Positions 43,085 through 51,838 of a stretch of DNA of 64,000 nucleotides are shown here, piece by piece. The position numbers and the translations under genes are program-made. Source of the stretch: Chitinophaga pendula (lineage in GTDB: Bacteria > Bacteroidota > Bacteroidia > Chitinophagales > Chitinophagaceae); contig NZ_CP077769.1 in the NCBI RefSeq assembly GCF_020386615.1, positions 2,356,001 through 2,420,000 of the forward strand. Direction: 5' to 3'. Positions within the stretch are counted from its first letter, which is position 1, and each line of letters opens with the position of its first letter. A model generated the notes under the pieces. That model was given only the letters and a program-made list of their open reading frames with translations, was not told the origin of the DNA and ran no database searches.

Positions 43085-43798
43085 CTATTCCCTCTTGAGA
43101 AAACGGTTGTCAAGAATACGCGATAGCACTTCCTCCTTCATACTGCGACTAAGTGGTATCTGGTGGACGCCAACACTTAACTCGTTGCCCATAATACTGT
43201 CAATTTTAGAAAGGGCAACCAGGTAAGACTTATGAACTTTGATAAAACGATCCGAAGGGAGATATGCTTCCACTCCCTTAAAGGTCACATAGGTAAGGTA
43301 TCTCCGTTGCGTAGTCTGGATAGCAACATAGTTCTGAAGCGCTTCCACATACAGGATATCGTCAAAAAACAGCTTCTCCAGCTTATTGTCACACTTGATG
43401 AAAAAGAAATCCTTGCCGGCGCCAGGTGCAGCCCGTTGATACTCATACCAGGACTGTGCCTTTAAAGCCGCCTTTAAAAAACGGTCAAAAGCAACAGGCT
43501 TTAACAGGTAATCCAATACATTCAGCTCAAAACTCTCTACCGCATATTCGGAATAAGCAGTGGTAAATACCACGAGGGGTGGCTGTGCCAACACCTTTAA
43601 TAACTCAATACCCGTCATACCGGGCATCTGCACATCCAGGAATAACAACTGTATCGGCTCCTCCCGCAAAATAGCGAGCGCCTTTACAGCCGATGGAACA
43701 CTGGCGACAGGTTCGAGAAAACCAGTCTCCTCACAATATTCCATTAAACCTTTGCGGGCCATCGGCTCATCATCTACAATCAGACATTTTAACTTCAT
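43085..43798 (-). CDS. LytTR-family response regulator
   Basis: Regulator of 237 residues: receiver with Asp9/Asp10, phospho-acceptor Asp55 (FLDVQMPG), Thr80 and Lys100 (LLKP), then a LytTR DNA-binding domain (about 130-237; FDDILYVEALQNYVAI, SDRFIKVHKSYLVALSKI). Its start overlaps the end of the kinase gene by four bases, so the two are translationally coupled. Targets are unknown; the DHA2 exporter gene upstream of the pair is a possible target by position only. Confidence 0.95.
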   Translation of the reverse strand: MKLKCLIVDDEPMARKGLMEYCEETGFLEPVASVPSAVKALAILREEPIQLLFLDVQMPGMTGIELLKVLAQPPLVVFTTAYSEYAVESFELNVLDYLLKPVAFDRFLKAALKAQSWYEYQRAAPGAGKDFFFIKCDNKLEKLFFDDILYVEALQNYVAIQTTQRRYLTYVTFKGVEAYLPSDRFIKVHKSYLVALSKIDSIMGNELSVGVHQIPLSRSMKEEVLSRILDNRFLKRE

Positions 43799-44844
43799 AA
43801 CAGGGATAGTTTTAAGAAGACCTGAAATACGCCGCCCTCCTGGTATAAAGAAAGATGATGCCGCCCCGGATACAAAAGCTCCAGCCTCCTCCTTGCATTG
43901 GCAAGCCCGATGCCGGGTGTCGCTGTTACATGCTCATAACAGGTATTACTGGTAGATAATACAATATCATCCGCTTCCCGCTGTAATGAAATACGGATGT
44001 ACTGCTGCCCGCCCGATGTCGCCACATGTTTAAACGCATTTTCAACAAATGGGATCAACAGCAAAGGGGCTATCCGCAAACCCTGTAATGCCGGGTCTGC
44101 TTCAAACCTCACCTCCAGGTCTTCATTCTGGCGAACCCGCTGTATCGCTACATAATGCTCCAGGTACAGTACCTCTTTCTCTACCGGAATAGTATCCGTA
44201 TTACAGTCATACAACTGATAACGCAGCAGGGAAGAGAACTTCATCAACGTATCCCGCGCAGCAGTGTTCTTTTTGTCAATAAGGAAATAAATGGCGTTGA
44301 GTGAATTGAAGATCGCGTGTGGATTGATCTGCGCCTTTAAATACAATAACTCCTGCTCCGCCTGGCTCCGCAAAGCCTGCTGCAACCGGTGACTGGTCCG
44401 TAGCTGGTCCACATAAAATTTAATACCGGCCGCCGCACCTACCATAAAGAATAGGGGAATATATACATCATACAACTGTGTACCCAGATCACTGTTTGGA
44501 AGCCGCTTAAATTGCGCCACATAAGGTTGTAATAAATGATCCAACAAACGGATCACCAGCCAGCCCGTAGTCATCACAAGAAGGGTGAAGCCTGCCACAA
44601 AAGCAAGATACTGTCGCTGGTATAACAAACGGGGAATCAAAAACAGGTTGGTCACATACACCGCACCTGCCAGGGTAAATACCTTCAATACACCAGCCTT
44701 GATAGTAAGAGATAAAGTGGGATAATCGTCGATCCGCAGTGTCAGCCACACCACAAAAAAAGCCGTCCAAAATAACAGGTGATGTAACTTATAGCGGGCA
44801 AACCAATGCTGTGCCGTCATATCATAAGCGTTTATCCGGTCCAA
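43795..44844 (-). CDS. LytS-type sensor histidine kinase
   Basis: Membrane kinase of 349 residues: four hydrophobic spans in residues 20-145, a short coiled linker, then the His_kinase domain with His176 in NPHAIFN (usually NPHFIFN), the N box IPFVENAFKH and the ATP-lid GIGLANARRRLELLY. No extracellular sensor domain is seen, so the membrane part probably senses. Forms a pair with the LytTR regulator that overlaps its end. A second start at codon 9 is possible. Confidence 0.93.
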   Translation of the reverse strand: MDRINAYDMTAQHWFARYKLHHLLFWTAFFVVWLTLRIDDYPTLSLTIKAGVLKVFTLAGAVYVTNLFLIPRLLYQRQYLAFVAGFTLLVMTTGWLVIRLLDHLLQPYVAQFKRLPNSDLGTQLYDVYIPLFFMVGAAAGIKFYVDQLRTSHRLQQALRSQAEQELLYLKAQINPHAIFNSLNAIYFLIDKKNTAARDTLMKFSSLLRYQLYDCNTDTIPVEKEVLYLEHYVAIQRVRQNEDLEVRFEADPALQGLRIAPLLLIPFVENAFKHVATSGGQQYIRISLQREADDIVLSTSNTCYEHVTATPGIGLANARRRLELLYPGRHHLSLYQEGGVFQVFLKLSLL

Positions 44845-44956
44845 TATTACGGGTTCACGCAGATAATAGCAGTATGCTTACACCTGCCGTTACTTTTGCT
44901 TGATAAGTTACATGATTATTCTGACAAACGGCTGTCATGCCCCATACCGGCTGTAC

Positions 44957-46330
44957 TCATTCCACATGCCGGAATAACAGCAGGAAACATCCCATCAGCA
45001 TAGCTGCTGAAATAAGAGCACTCAGATGAATACCGTCTACAATAGCAACCGGCCCCCCGGTAGCCATAGCACCGAAAACAGCCACGCCCAGCGCACCGGC
45101 CGCCTGCCGCGTCGTATTCAGCACCGCAGAGGCCGTACCCGAACGGGTCCTGTCCACCGTAGCTAGAATGCCCGTGGTCATCGCCGGCACCGCCAGCCCC
45201 ATACCCATAGGGATCGTGAAAAAAGGAAGGAATAACTGAATATACGAAGTGTGGCCATTGATCATCAACAACCCCATAAAACCACTCATACCCACCAACG
45301 CACCTACCAACACCGGCAGCCGGGTACCATATTTCGCCATCAGCTTGCCACTGATCAGGTTCGAGACAATAAACCCCGCCGTCAATGGCAAAAAGGCCAG
45401 ACCGGCATGCAACGGCGTATAATGCAACACATCCTGCAGGTATAAACTCAACACGAACACTGTACCGTAATAGGAATTATTCAAACATACCCCCAGCAAC
45501 ACTAACACATTAAAGTTGGCGCTCCGGAAGAAATCCAGCGGCAGGATAGGAGCCGCCGAACGTCGCTCTATACGCAGGAACAACAAGATCAGTAACCCGC
45601 TGCATAATATCCCACCCCATATAAAAGGGTGCGAAAAGCCCAGCTCATTCCACTCTATAATAGCCCCGATAAATGCAGTCAATGCCAATAGCCAGGTAAG
45701 CTGACCCGGAATGTCAAAACCCCTGTTCGGATGCCGCTCACTCTCGGGCAACCGTAACCCCAATAATATACCAACAAGACAGATAGGTATGTTAACCAGG
45801 AAAATAAGCCGCCAGCTGCTGAGATGAATAAGAAAACCTCCCAATATCGGCCCCGCTGCAATCGACACCCCTCCGGCCGCCGTCCAAAGCGCTACCGCCC
45901 TGGCACGTTGCTCCCGGTCATGCGAAAATGACTGGTTCAGTATCGCCAGCGAACTGGGGATCATCGTAGCCGACCCAACCCCCTGCAACGCCCGGAAACC
46001 AATAAGACTGCCCGCATCCCAGGCTACACCACATCCAACAGATGCAACGCCGAACAACAGCAGCCCGAATAGAAATACACGCTTCGCCCCCAGCAGATCA
46101 CTCATCCCTCCGGCAGATAACATCAATACCGCAAAAGCAATCGTGTAAGCATCTACTATCCACTGCAACACACTGATACCGGCAGAGAAAGACTCAGCAA
46201 TACGGGGAAGGGCAATATTGACAATCGATACATCCAGCTGCGATACCACAAAAGCAAGACTGGTAGTACCTACGACAAATCCGAAAGCAAGCGGAGAGGA
46301 AGAAGGCACTCCTTCCTGTAGTTTTTTCAT
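44957..46330 (-). CDS. DHA2-family MFS drug exporter
   Basis: Proton-driven multidrug efflux transporter of 457 residues with about 14 spans. Family motifs are LDVSIVNIALPRIAESF (motif D1), MSDLLGAKRVFLFGLLLF (motif A), and GAGP-like GGVSIAAGPILGGFL (motif C). The ATG at 46330 is chosen; an open frame extending to 46633 runs through a terminator hairpin and has no family similarity. No membrane-fusion partner (EmrA) is adjacent, so it probably works alone. Substrate unknown. Confidence 0.9.
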   Translation of the reverse strand: MKKLQEGVPSSSPLAFGFVVGTTSLAFVVSQLDVSIVNIALPRIAESFSAGISVLQWIVDAYTIAFAVLMLSAGGMSDLLGAKRVFLFGLLLFGVASVGCGVAWDAGSLIGFRALQGVGSATMIPSSLAILNQSFSHDREQRARAVALWTAAGGVSIAAGPILGGFLIHLSSWRLIFLVNIPICLVGILLGLRLPESERHPNRGFDIPGQLTWLLALTAFIGAIIEWNELGFSHPFIWGGILCSGLLILLFLRIERRSAAPILPLDFFRSANFNVLVLLGVCLNNSYYGTVFVLSLYLQDVLHYTPLHAGLAFLPLTAGFIVSNLISGKLMAKYGTRLPVLVGALVGMSGFMGLLMINGHTSYIQLFLPFFTIPMGMGLAVPAMTTGILATVDRTRSGTASAVLNTTRQAAGALGVAVFGAMATGGPVAIVDGIHLSALISAAMLMGCFLLLFRHVE

Positions 46331-46661
46331 GCTTACAAAGATATTACCTCCGTACCAGGAACGAAAAAAGAGGGCATATTTTTTATGTAAAGGAATAATA
46401 TACAGCCGTTTATTCACCAAATAGGGTAAGGCACCACCGCAACAGCTCCCAATGATCCACGATCGTCCACTTCCCGGATCAACAGATTTTAACATAAAAA
46501 GGAGGGAAGCCCCTAAAAAAACAAAATCCGCCCCGCGGTTTTTCCTATGCGGCGGGGCGGAGAAATTGAGCATGAAACTGTTTCCAGATTGGTCCGAAAA
46601 CCTCAATGGAGAGTTACATGTCCATTCTATCAACCTATATGCGAACTAAAACGTTTGCTGA
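46331..46661. other. Intergenic region between peptide triplet and exporter
   Basis: No gene is supported here. It contains the terminator of the peptide genes (46528-46560) and presumably the exporter promoter, which I cannot place with confidence. Confidence 0.5.
46528..46560 (-). terminator. Terminator of the lysine-rich peptide genes
   Basis: CCGCCCCGC pairs with GCGGGGCGG; on the minus strand ATTTTGTTTTTTTAG follows. A strong rho-independent terminator. Confidence 0.88.
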
Positions 46662-46862
46662 CTACTTTTGAGCCGGCTTGCTCGCTTCCTTGGCAGCGTG
46701 CTTCTTAGCATGCTCCTTCTTGGAAGCTTTTTCACCTTTCTTCTCTGCCTTGGCAGGTGCCTGGGTGGTGGTCTGAGCCGGCTTAGCAGCTTGTGCGTTT
46801 ACGCCACTGATACTAAATGTAGCAATAGCTAATGCGGTGATGGCTAACATAAGTTTTTTCAT
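46662..46862 (-). CDS. Secreted Lys/Ala-rich small protein, third of three tandem paralogues
   Basis: A 66-residue product: signal peptide (cut near VNAQ, about residue 24), then a mature part made of Ala, Lys, Pro, Glu and Thr, with KEHAKKHAAKE. The signal peptide is close in sequence to those of the two genes upstream (FSxxGVNA), so the three arose by tandem duplication. The mature part is low complexity and strongly basic; no family recognised. A strong terminator follows. Confidence 0.75.
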   Translation of the reverse strand: MKKLMLAITALAIATFSISGVNAQAAKPAQTTTQAPAKAEKKGEKASKKEHAKKHAAKEASKPAQK

Positions 46863-46907
46863 ATCGCTATGTTTTTAAGCTTAATAATTTTAGTTACGGT
46901 TGGCAGA

Positions 46908-47105
46908 TTATGCTCCTTTTTTCTCAGCAGGTTTTGCCTTCTTCTCATGCTCTTTTTTGGACACCTTCTCTGCTTTCTTCTCAGCTTTCTTTTCCTTAGC
47001 AGGAGCTTGCTCGGTTTTTGCCGGTTGTTGAGGATGTGCATTAACACCGGTTACACTGAAAGTAGCAATAGCAGCTACAGCAATGGCTAACATGATTTTT
47101 TTCAT
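46908..47105 (-). CDS. Secreted Lys-rich small protein, second of three tandem paralogues
   Basis: A 65-residue product with the same signal peptide type (LAIAVAAIATFSVTGVNA) and a mature part HPQQPAKTEQAPAKEKKAEK followed by more Lys/Glu/Ala, ending EKKGA. Frames on the other strand across this region are leucine/serine-rich shadows of the lysine codons. It is 45 bases from each neighbour and probably shares their transcript. Confidence 0.75.
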   Translation of the reverse strand: MKKIMLAIAVAAIATFSVTGVNAHPQQPAKTEQAPAKEKKAEKKAEKVSKKEHEKKAKPAEKKGA

Positions 47106-47151
47106 AGCTTTTGTATTTTAAGCGTAGATAAATGTTGTGGTAGTGGTAAGA

Positions 47152-47331
47152 TTAAGCAGCAGCCTTTTCTTTCTTTTCTTTCTTCTCCTTTTTCTCTTTC
47201 TTTTCTTTTTTCTCTTTCTTCTCAGCTTTAGCTGGTGCTTGCTCTGTTTTAGCAGGTTGCTGTGCATTAACACCGGTTACACTGAAAATAGCGAAAGCAG
47301 CTACGGCAATTGCGAGGATGAACTTTTTCAT
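47152..47331 (-). CDS. Secreted Lys-rich small protein, first of three tandem paralogues
   Basis: A 59-residue product: signal peptide ending VNAQ, linker QQPAKTEQAPAKAE shared with the second copy, then six to seven repeats of the triplet-like unit EKK ending in AAA. The EKK run is a codon-level repeat and so prone to length change. The ATG at 47331 is chosen because the signal peptide begins there; the frame upstream to 47436 is not similar in the other copies. The promoter should lie in the 234-base gap to the RND operon. Confidence 0.75.
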   Translation of the reverse strand: MKKFILAIAVAAFAIFSVTGVNAQQPAKTEQAPAKAEKKEKKEKKEKKEKKEKKEKAAA

Positions 47332-47565
47332 GTTTGACGTTTTGTTTTGATTAAAACTTGAGTTTATAAAGTGATGATGAATGCTTGATAATGAGCATGG
47401 TGTAAACAGTCCTTTGATAAAAAATGTATACAACATGCTCTCTTTTCATGACCTTTCGTTTATACCTTCCTGTTTGTTCGTCTTCATTGTGGCCAATCTG
47501 TTAGAATATGATTTCAATAACCGCTCCCTCTGCATTAATAATGAGGTCAATACGATTCACACCTC

Positions 47566-50500
47566 TTATAATGCTTCCGTCTTATTCTTGTACGCTGTAT
47601 AGAAGATCAGCGGGAACACCAGCAACGTCAGCGTAGTCGCCGTGATCAATCCTCCGATCACCACAATCGCCAAGGGCTTCTGCGTTTCAGATCCTATACC
47701 CGAAGATATCGCCGCCGGGATCAAACCAATAGCCGCCATCAATGCAGTCATTACCACCGGTCGTATTCGACTCTGCACACCCATCTTGATCGACTCATTC
47801 AATGACATCCTCGCCTCCAGGTTCTTATGGAACACCGATATCAATATCACCCCGTTCTGTATACAGATACCAAAAAGCGCAATGAAACCAACTCCCGCAG
47901 AGATACCAAAGTTCATATTCGTAACATGCAACGCCAGGATACCGCCGATCAAAGCAAATGGCACGTTCATCAACACCAGCCCCGCATCTTTCACACTTCC
48001 CAACATAATGAACAGGATCAGGAAAATAGCAATGATACTGATCGGTACCACCTGCCCCAGACGTTTCGTCGCACGCACCTGGTTCTCAAACTCACCGGTC
48101 CAACCTATGCTGTACCCTTTCGGTAAAGACACTACTTTATTTACTTTCTGCTGCGCTTCCGCAATCGTACTTCCCAGGTCACGGTCCCGCACAGAAAACT
48201 TCACACCAATGAATCGTTTGTTACCGTCACGATAGATAAAGGCCGGTCCCGTAATAGTAGAAATAGTTGCCAGCTCCTTCAGCGGTACCTTATTGCCATT
48301 CAACGTAGGCACCATCAAGTTCGCCAGGTCATCCTCCGTCTTACGGTAGTTCTCGTCATAACGTACCCTGATGTCGAACTTCTTCTCACCCTGGAACAGC
48401 TGCGTAGCCGTCTTACCACCGATCGCCATCTCTATCACCGCCTGCGCATCTGCCGTAGATACTCCATACAGCGCCAGCTTATTATCACTCAGGTTGATAC
48501 TCATCTCCGGTTGACCAATATTACGGATCACCCCAAGGTCACGTACCCCCTGCACCGTCTTCAGCTCCTTGATCACCTGCTGCGACAAACTCTCCAGTTT
48601 AGTAAGATCATCCCCATAAATTTTCACCCCGTTGCTGGCCTTAAAACCTGCCACTGCTTCAGATACGTTGTCAGAGATAGGCTGCGAGAAGTTCAGTATA
48701 ATACCGGGATACTTACGCAGTTTGCCTTCCATCTGACCAATCAGCTCATCCTGCGTGATCTTACGTTTCCATTCACCCTTAGGCAACAGGTCCACCTGGT
48801 ATTGCACAAAGTAGAAACCGTTAGGGTCTGTACCGTCGTTGGAACGTCCCGTCTGTGACAACACCGCCTTCACCTCGGGGAACGCACTCAGGTCCTCCCG
48901 TATCTTATGCGCCATCTTCACACTCTCCGTCAACGACATACTCATCGGCAACTCCGTAGTCACCCACAACGACCCTTCATTCAGCTGCGGCAGGAACTCC
49001 GTACCAAGGAACTTGGCCGACAGGAACGTCAGTCCCATAAAGGCGAGCGCAATCAGCAGACTCAGTCGCTTGTGCGCATAGGTCCAGTTAAATCCGCTTA
49101 TAACGATCCGGTCAAAGAAATTAACAACCGGGTTATTTTTCTCCTTTACATTCTTACGTAATAAGATATTACTGAGCACCGGCACCAGCGTAAGCGTGAA
49201 CAACAGCGCTCCCAACAACGCAAACCCTAACGTCCAGGCTAGCGGAGAAAACATCTTACCTTCCACTTTCTGGAAAGAGAAGATCGGGATCAAAGAGATA
49301 ATGATGATCAGCTTCGAGAAAAAGATCGCCTTCGCCAATTCTCCTCCGGTCTGTTTGATCCAACCCATCTTCGCCATCTTGTTGAACCGCTCCATCCCAT
49401 ACTTATGCGCCTTGTGATCCAACATCACAAATATCCCCTCTACCATTACCACCGCACCGTCTATAATAATACCGAAGTCAATAGCTCCCATAGACAGCAG
49501 GTTTGCACTCATACCTTTCATACGCAGACAGAGAAACGCAAATAACAGCGCCAATGGTATGATGATCGATACGATCACCGTCGTCCGCCAATCCGCCATG
49601 AAGATGAACACAATCACGGTCACAAAAATGATCCCCTCTATCAGGTTGTGCATCACCGTATGCGTACAAAACTCCATCAGGTTGTCACGGTCATAGAACG
49701 TAGCCATCTTGATGTCTTCCGGCAACACCGTCTCGTTCAACTCGTTGATCTTATCCTTCACCCGGGCGATCACCTCAGACGGATTCTCCCCCTTACGCAT
49801 CACAATGATACCTTCCACCAGGTCATCCTGGTGACCCAAACCTACTTGCCCCACCCGGGGAGCCGAGGCCTCCCGTACCGTTGCCAGGTCTTTTACCGTC
49901 AGCGGTACACCGTTTATATTCTCAATGATGATGTTCTCAATATCCTGTATACTCACCAGCAAACCAATACCCCTTACCACATAAGCCTGCCCGTTCTTCT
50001 CTATCACATCGCCGCCCACATTCACGTTACTTTTGGTTACAGCCTGGTACAATTCCAGGGGCGTAATATTATATTTCAACAGCCTCACCGGGTCCGCAGA
50101 GATCTCGTAAATCTTATCCTGACCACCAAAAGCCACCACATCCGCAACACCAGGTACACTACGGATCTGACGATCTATCACCCAGTTCTGCCAGGTAAGA
50201 AGGTCCCGCGAATCCCGCTTGGCACTTTTCAGATAATAACGGAAGATCTCACCAGTAGGACCATAAGGTGGCTGTATCTCCGGGTCCGCACCCTCCGGCA
50301 GACTAATACTCTGCAACATATTGTTCACCTGCTGACGGGCAAAGAAATCCTCCACATCATCGTCAAATATGATCTTTACCACAGAAAGACCAAACATCGT
50401 CACCGAACGTACACTGGTTTTCTTCTGCACAGCATTCATAGACACCTCGATCGGCAACGTCACAAATCGCTCCACTTCCTGCGCACTACGGCCATTCCAC

Positions 50501-50664
50501 TTCGTCACGATCACAATCTGCGTATTCGTCACATCCGGAAATGCCTCAATAGGTGTGTGGACAAAACTGAATACCCCCGCCACTATAAGGGCGCCCGTCA
50601 TAATGAAGACAAACAGCTTGTTCTTCAGTGAAAAGGCGACTATATTTCTGATAAATTTGTTCAT
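47566..50664 (-). CDS. Heavy-metal RND efflux pump, CzcA/CusA family
   Basis: Inner-membrane proton antiporter of a three-part efflux system, 1032 residues, twelve spans. The heavy-metal class signature is in the fourth span, DFGIIIDGAVVMVE with Asp396, Asp402 and Glu409. Other family features are the N-terminal PIEAFPDVTNTQIVI and the second-half GISAGVGFIALFGI. Likely exports divalent cations such as Zn, Co, Ni or Cu; the metal is not decided by sequence. It is last in the operon regulator-kinase-TolC-adaptor-pump, separated from the adaptor by 78 bases that hold a hairpin. Confidence 0.94.
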   Translation of the reverse strand: MNKFIRNIVAFSLKNKLFVFIMTGALIVAGVFSFVHTPIEAFPDVTNTQIVIVTKWNGRSAQEVERFVTLPIEVSMNAVQKKTSVRSVTMFGLSVVKIIFDDDVEDFFARQQVNNMLQSISLPEGADPEIQPPYGPTGEIFRYYLKSAKRDSRDLLTWQNWVIDRQIRSVPGVADVVAFGGQDKIYEISADPVRLLKYNITPLELYQAVTKSNVNVGGDVIEKNGQAYVVRGIGLLVSIQDIENIIIENINGVPLTVKDLATVREASAPRVGQVGLGHQDDLVEGIIVMRKGENPSEVIARVKDKINELNETVLPEDIKMATFYDRDNLMEFCTHTVMHNLIEGIIFVTVIVFIFMADWRTTVIVSIIIPLALLFAFLCLRMKGMSANLLSMGAIDFGIIIDGAVVMVEGIFVMLDHKAHKYGMERFNKMAKMGWIKQTGGELAKAIFFSKLIIIISLIPIFSFQKVEGKMFSPLAWTLGFALLGALLFTLTLVPVLSNILLRKNVKEKNNPVVNFFDRIVISGFNWTYAHKRLSLLIALAFMGLTFLSAKFLGTEFLPQLNEGSLWVTTELPMSMSLTESVKMAHKIREDLSAFPEVKAVLSQTGRSNDGTDPNGFYFVQYQVDLLPKGEWKRKITQDELIGQMEGKLRKYPGIILNFSQPISDNVSEAVAGFKASNGVKIYGDDLTKLESLSQQVIKELKTVQGVRDLGVIRNIGQPEMSINLSDNKLALYGVSTADAQAVIEMAIGGKTATQLFQGEKKFDIRVRYDENYRKTEDDLANLMVPTLNGNKVPLKELATISTITGPAFIYRDGNKRFIGVKFSVRDRDLGSTIAEAQQKVNKVVSLPKGYSIGWTGEFENQVRATKRLGQVVPISIIAIFLILFIMLGSVKDAGLVLMNVPFALIGGILALHVTNMNFGISAGVGFIALFGICIQNGVILISVFHKNLEARMSLNESIKMGVQSRIRPVVMTALMAAIGLIPAAISSGIGSETQKPLAIVVIGGLITATTLTLLVFPLIFYTAYKNKTEAL

Positions 50665-50712
50665 AAGGTTGATAGTCTTTGGTAAGACGGTCTGTTGAAG
50701 CGGTTCAATAGA

Positions 50713-50732
50713 CCCCCTGCCTAAACAGGGGG
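50713..50732 (-). promoter_or_regulatory. Hairpin between adaptor and pump genes
   Basis: CCCCCTG pairs with CAGGGGG over a 6-base loop, without a T-tract. It may set the ratio of adaptor to pump mRNA, by partial termination or RNA processing. Confidence 0.4.
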
Positions 50733-50742
50733 AGTTGAGTCA

Positions 50743-51834
50743 TTAGTTCTTTAATGCGTCATAGATCAACAACTGATTCTTCGAGATCACCTGCTCACCT
50801 GGCTTAAGACCATTGTCCAGGTAAGTCGTATCACCAGCCGTCTTCGCTACCTCCACCTGTCTTACATCTATATTGTTCTTGTCCCTGAATACCAGCACAT
50901 AGTTCTTACTGTTATCAAAGATCACCGCAGAAGAAGGAATCGCTATCTTGGAATCATTGTCACGGTATTTCACATACACCGTAGCAAACATCTCCGGCTT
51001 CAGCAACATATTGTTATTGTCAATACTGATACGCACCTGCATCGTCTTCGTAGCCGGGTCCAGGAAATTGTAGATCTTATCGATCTTACCATGGAAAGTC
51101 ACATCCGGATAACTGATAGTCACCACGTCCGCTTCATATCCTTCCTTCATCCTCGCTATATCCGTCTCAAATACATTCGCTACCACCCACACATCATCCA
51201 ACTCAGAGATCGTGAAAATGTTGGCACTGTTGTCCGAACGGATCTCCATATTGTTATTGATGTTACGCTCGATCACATACCCCGAGATAGGCGCCGTCAC
51301 CAGGTAGGTCGCTCCCTTGCCCTTCCGGTATATCTTGAACAGGTCATTCAACCGGGTGATCTCCGCATCCGTTTTCGCCAGCTCACCTTTCGCATTCACC
51401 ACATCCCGCTCCGTACTCAGCCTGCTCTCAAACAGGTCCTGCGCCACTTTCAAATTCTTCTCGGCTACCGCCTTGTCAGAACGAGCCTCGGCAAGCTGCT
51501 TCTCATAATCCGCGATCTCCGCACTGTGGATCACCGCCAACACCTGACCCTTCTGCACATAATCGCCTAATTGTACTTTTATATCTTCTACATAACCACT
51601 CACCAGAGGATATACCTTCAATACCTTTCCTCCGTTAGGGGCTACTTTACCTGATAATCTTAATTCATTCAACACGGGGCGCATCGCTGCAGTATCTATA
51701 TGAATAGCTTGCAGCATAGTATCGCTCAGTACGAAAGTGCTTTTCTCAGATTGCGTGGCTTCAGTACGTTTGCAACTACTGATAGCTACCGCCATCAGAA
51801 GGGAAATACCGATAATTATAAAGGGCCGTTTCAT
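50743..51834 (-). CDS. RND efflux periplasmic adaptor (membrane-fusion) lipoprotein
   Basis: Links the CzcA pump to the TolC channel. The 363-residue protein has a lipoprotein signal (VAISSC, Cys21), lipoyl half-motifs around the hairpin (LVSGYVEDIKVQLGDYVQKGQVLAVI and APISGYVIERNI), a coiled-coil hairpin (about 95-155) and a beta-barrel domain (VWVVANVFETDIARMKEG). The ATG at 51834 begins the signal peptide; an ATG at 51894 overlaps the TolC gene end and is less likely. The gap to the TolC gene is four bases. Confidence 0.92.
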   Translation of the reverse strand: MKRPFIIIGISLLMAVAISSCKRTEATQSEKSTFVLSDTMLQAIHIDTAAMRPVLNELRLSGKVAPNGGKVLKVYPLVSGYVEDIKVQLGDYVQKGQVLAVIHSAEIADYEKQLAEARSDKAVAEKNLKVAQDLFESRLSTERDVVNAKGELAKTDAEITRLNDLFKIYRKGKGATYLVTAPISGYVIERNINNNMEIRSDNSANIFTISELDDVWVVANVFETDIARMKEGYEADVVTISYPDVTFHGKIDKIYNFLDPATKTMQVRISIDNNNMLLKPEMFATVYVKYRDNDSKIAIPSSAVIFDNSKNYVLVFRDKNNIDVRQVEVAKTAGDTTYLDNGLKPGEQVISKNQLLIYDALKN

Positions 51835-51838
51835 GTAC

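Noticed and set aside
46331..46633. N-terminal extension of the DHA2 exporter frame
   Set aside because: It crosses a strong terminator hairpin at 46528-46560 and adds 101 residues without similarity; the ATG at 46330 gives the normal start.
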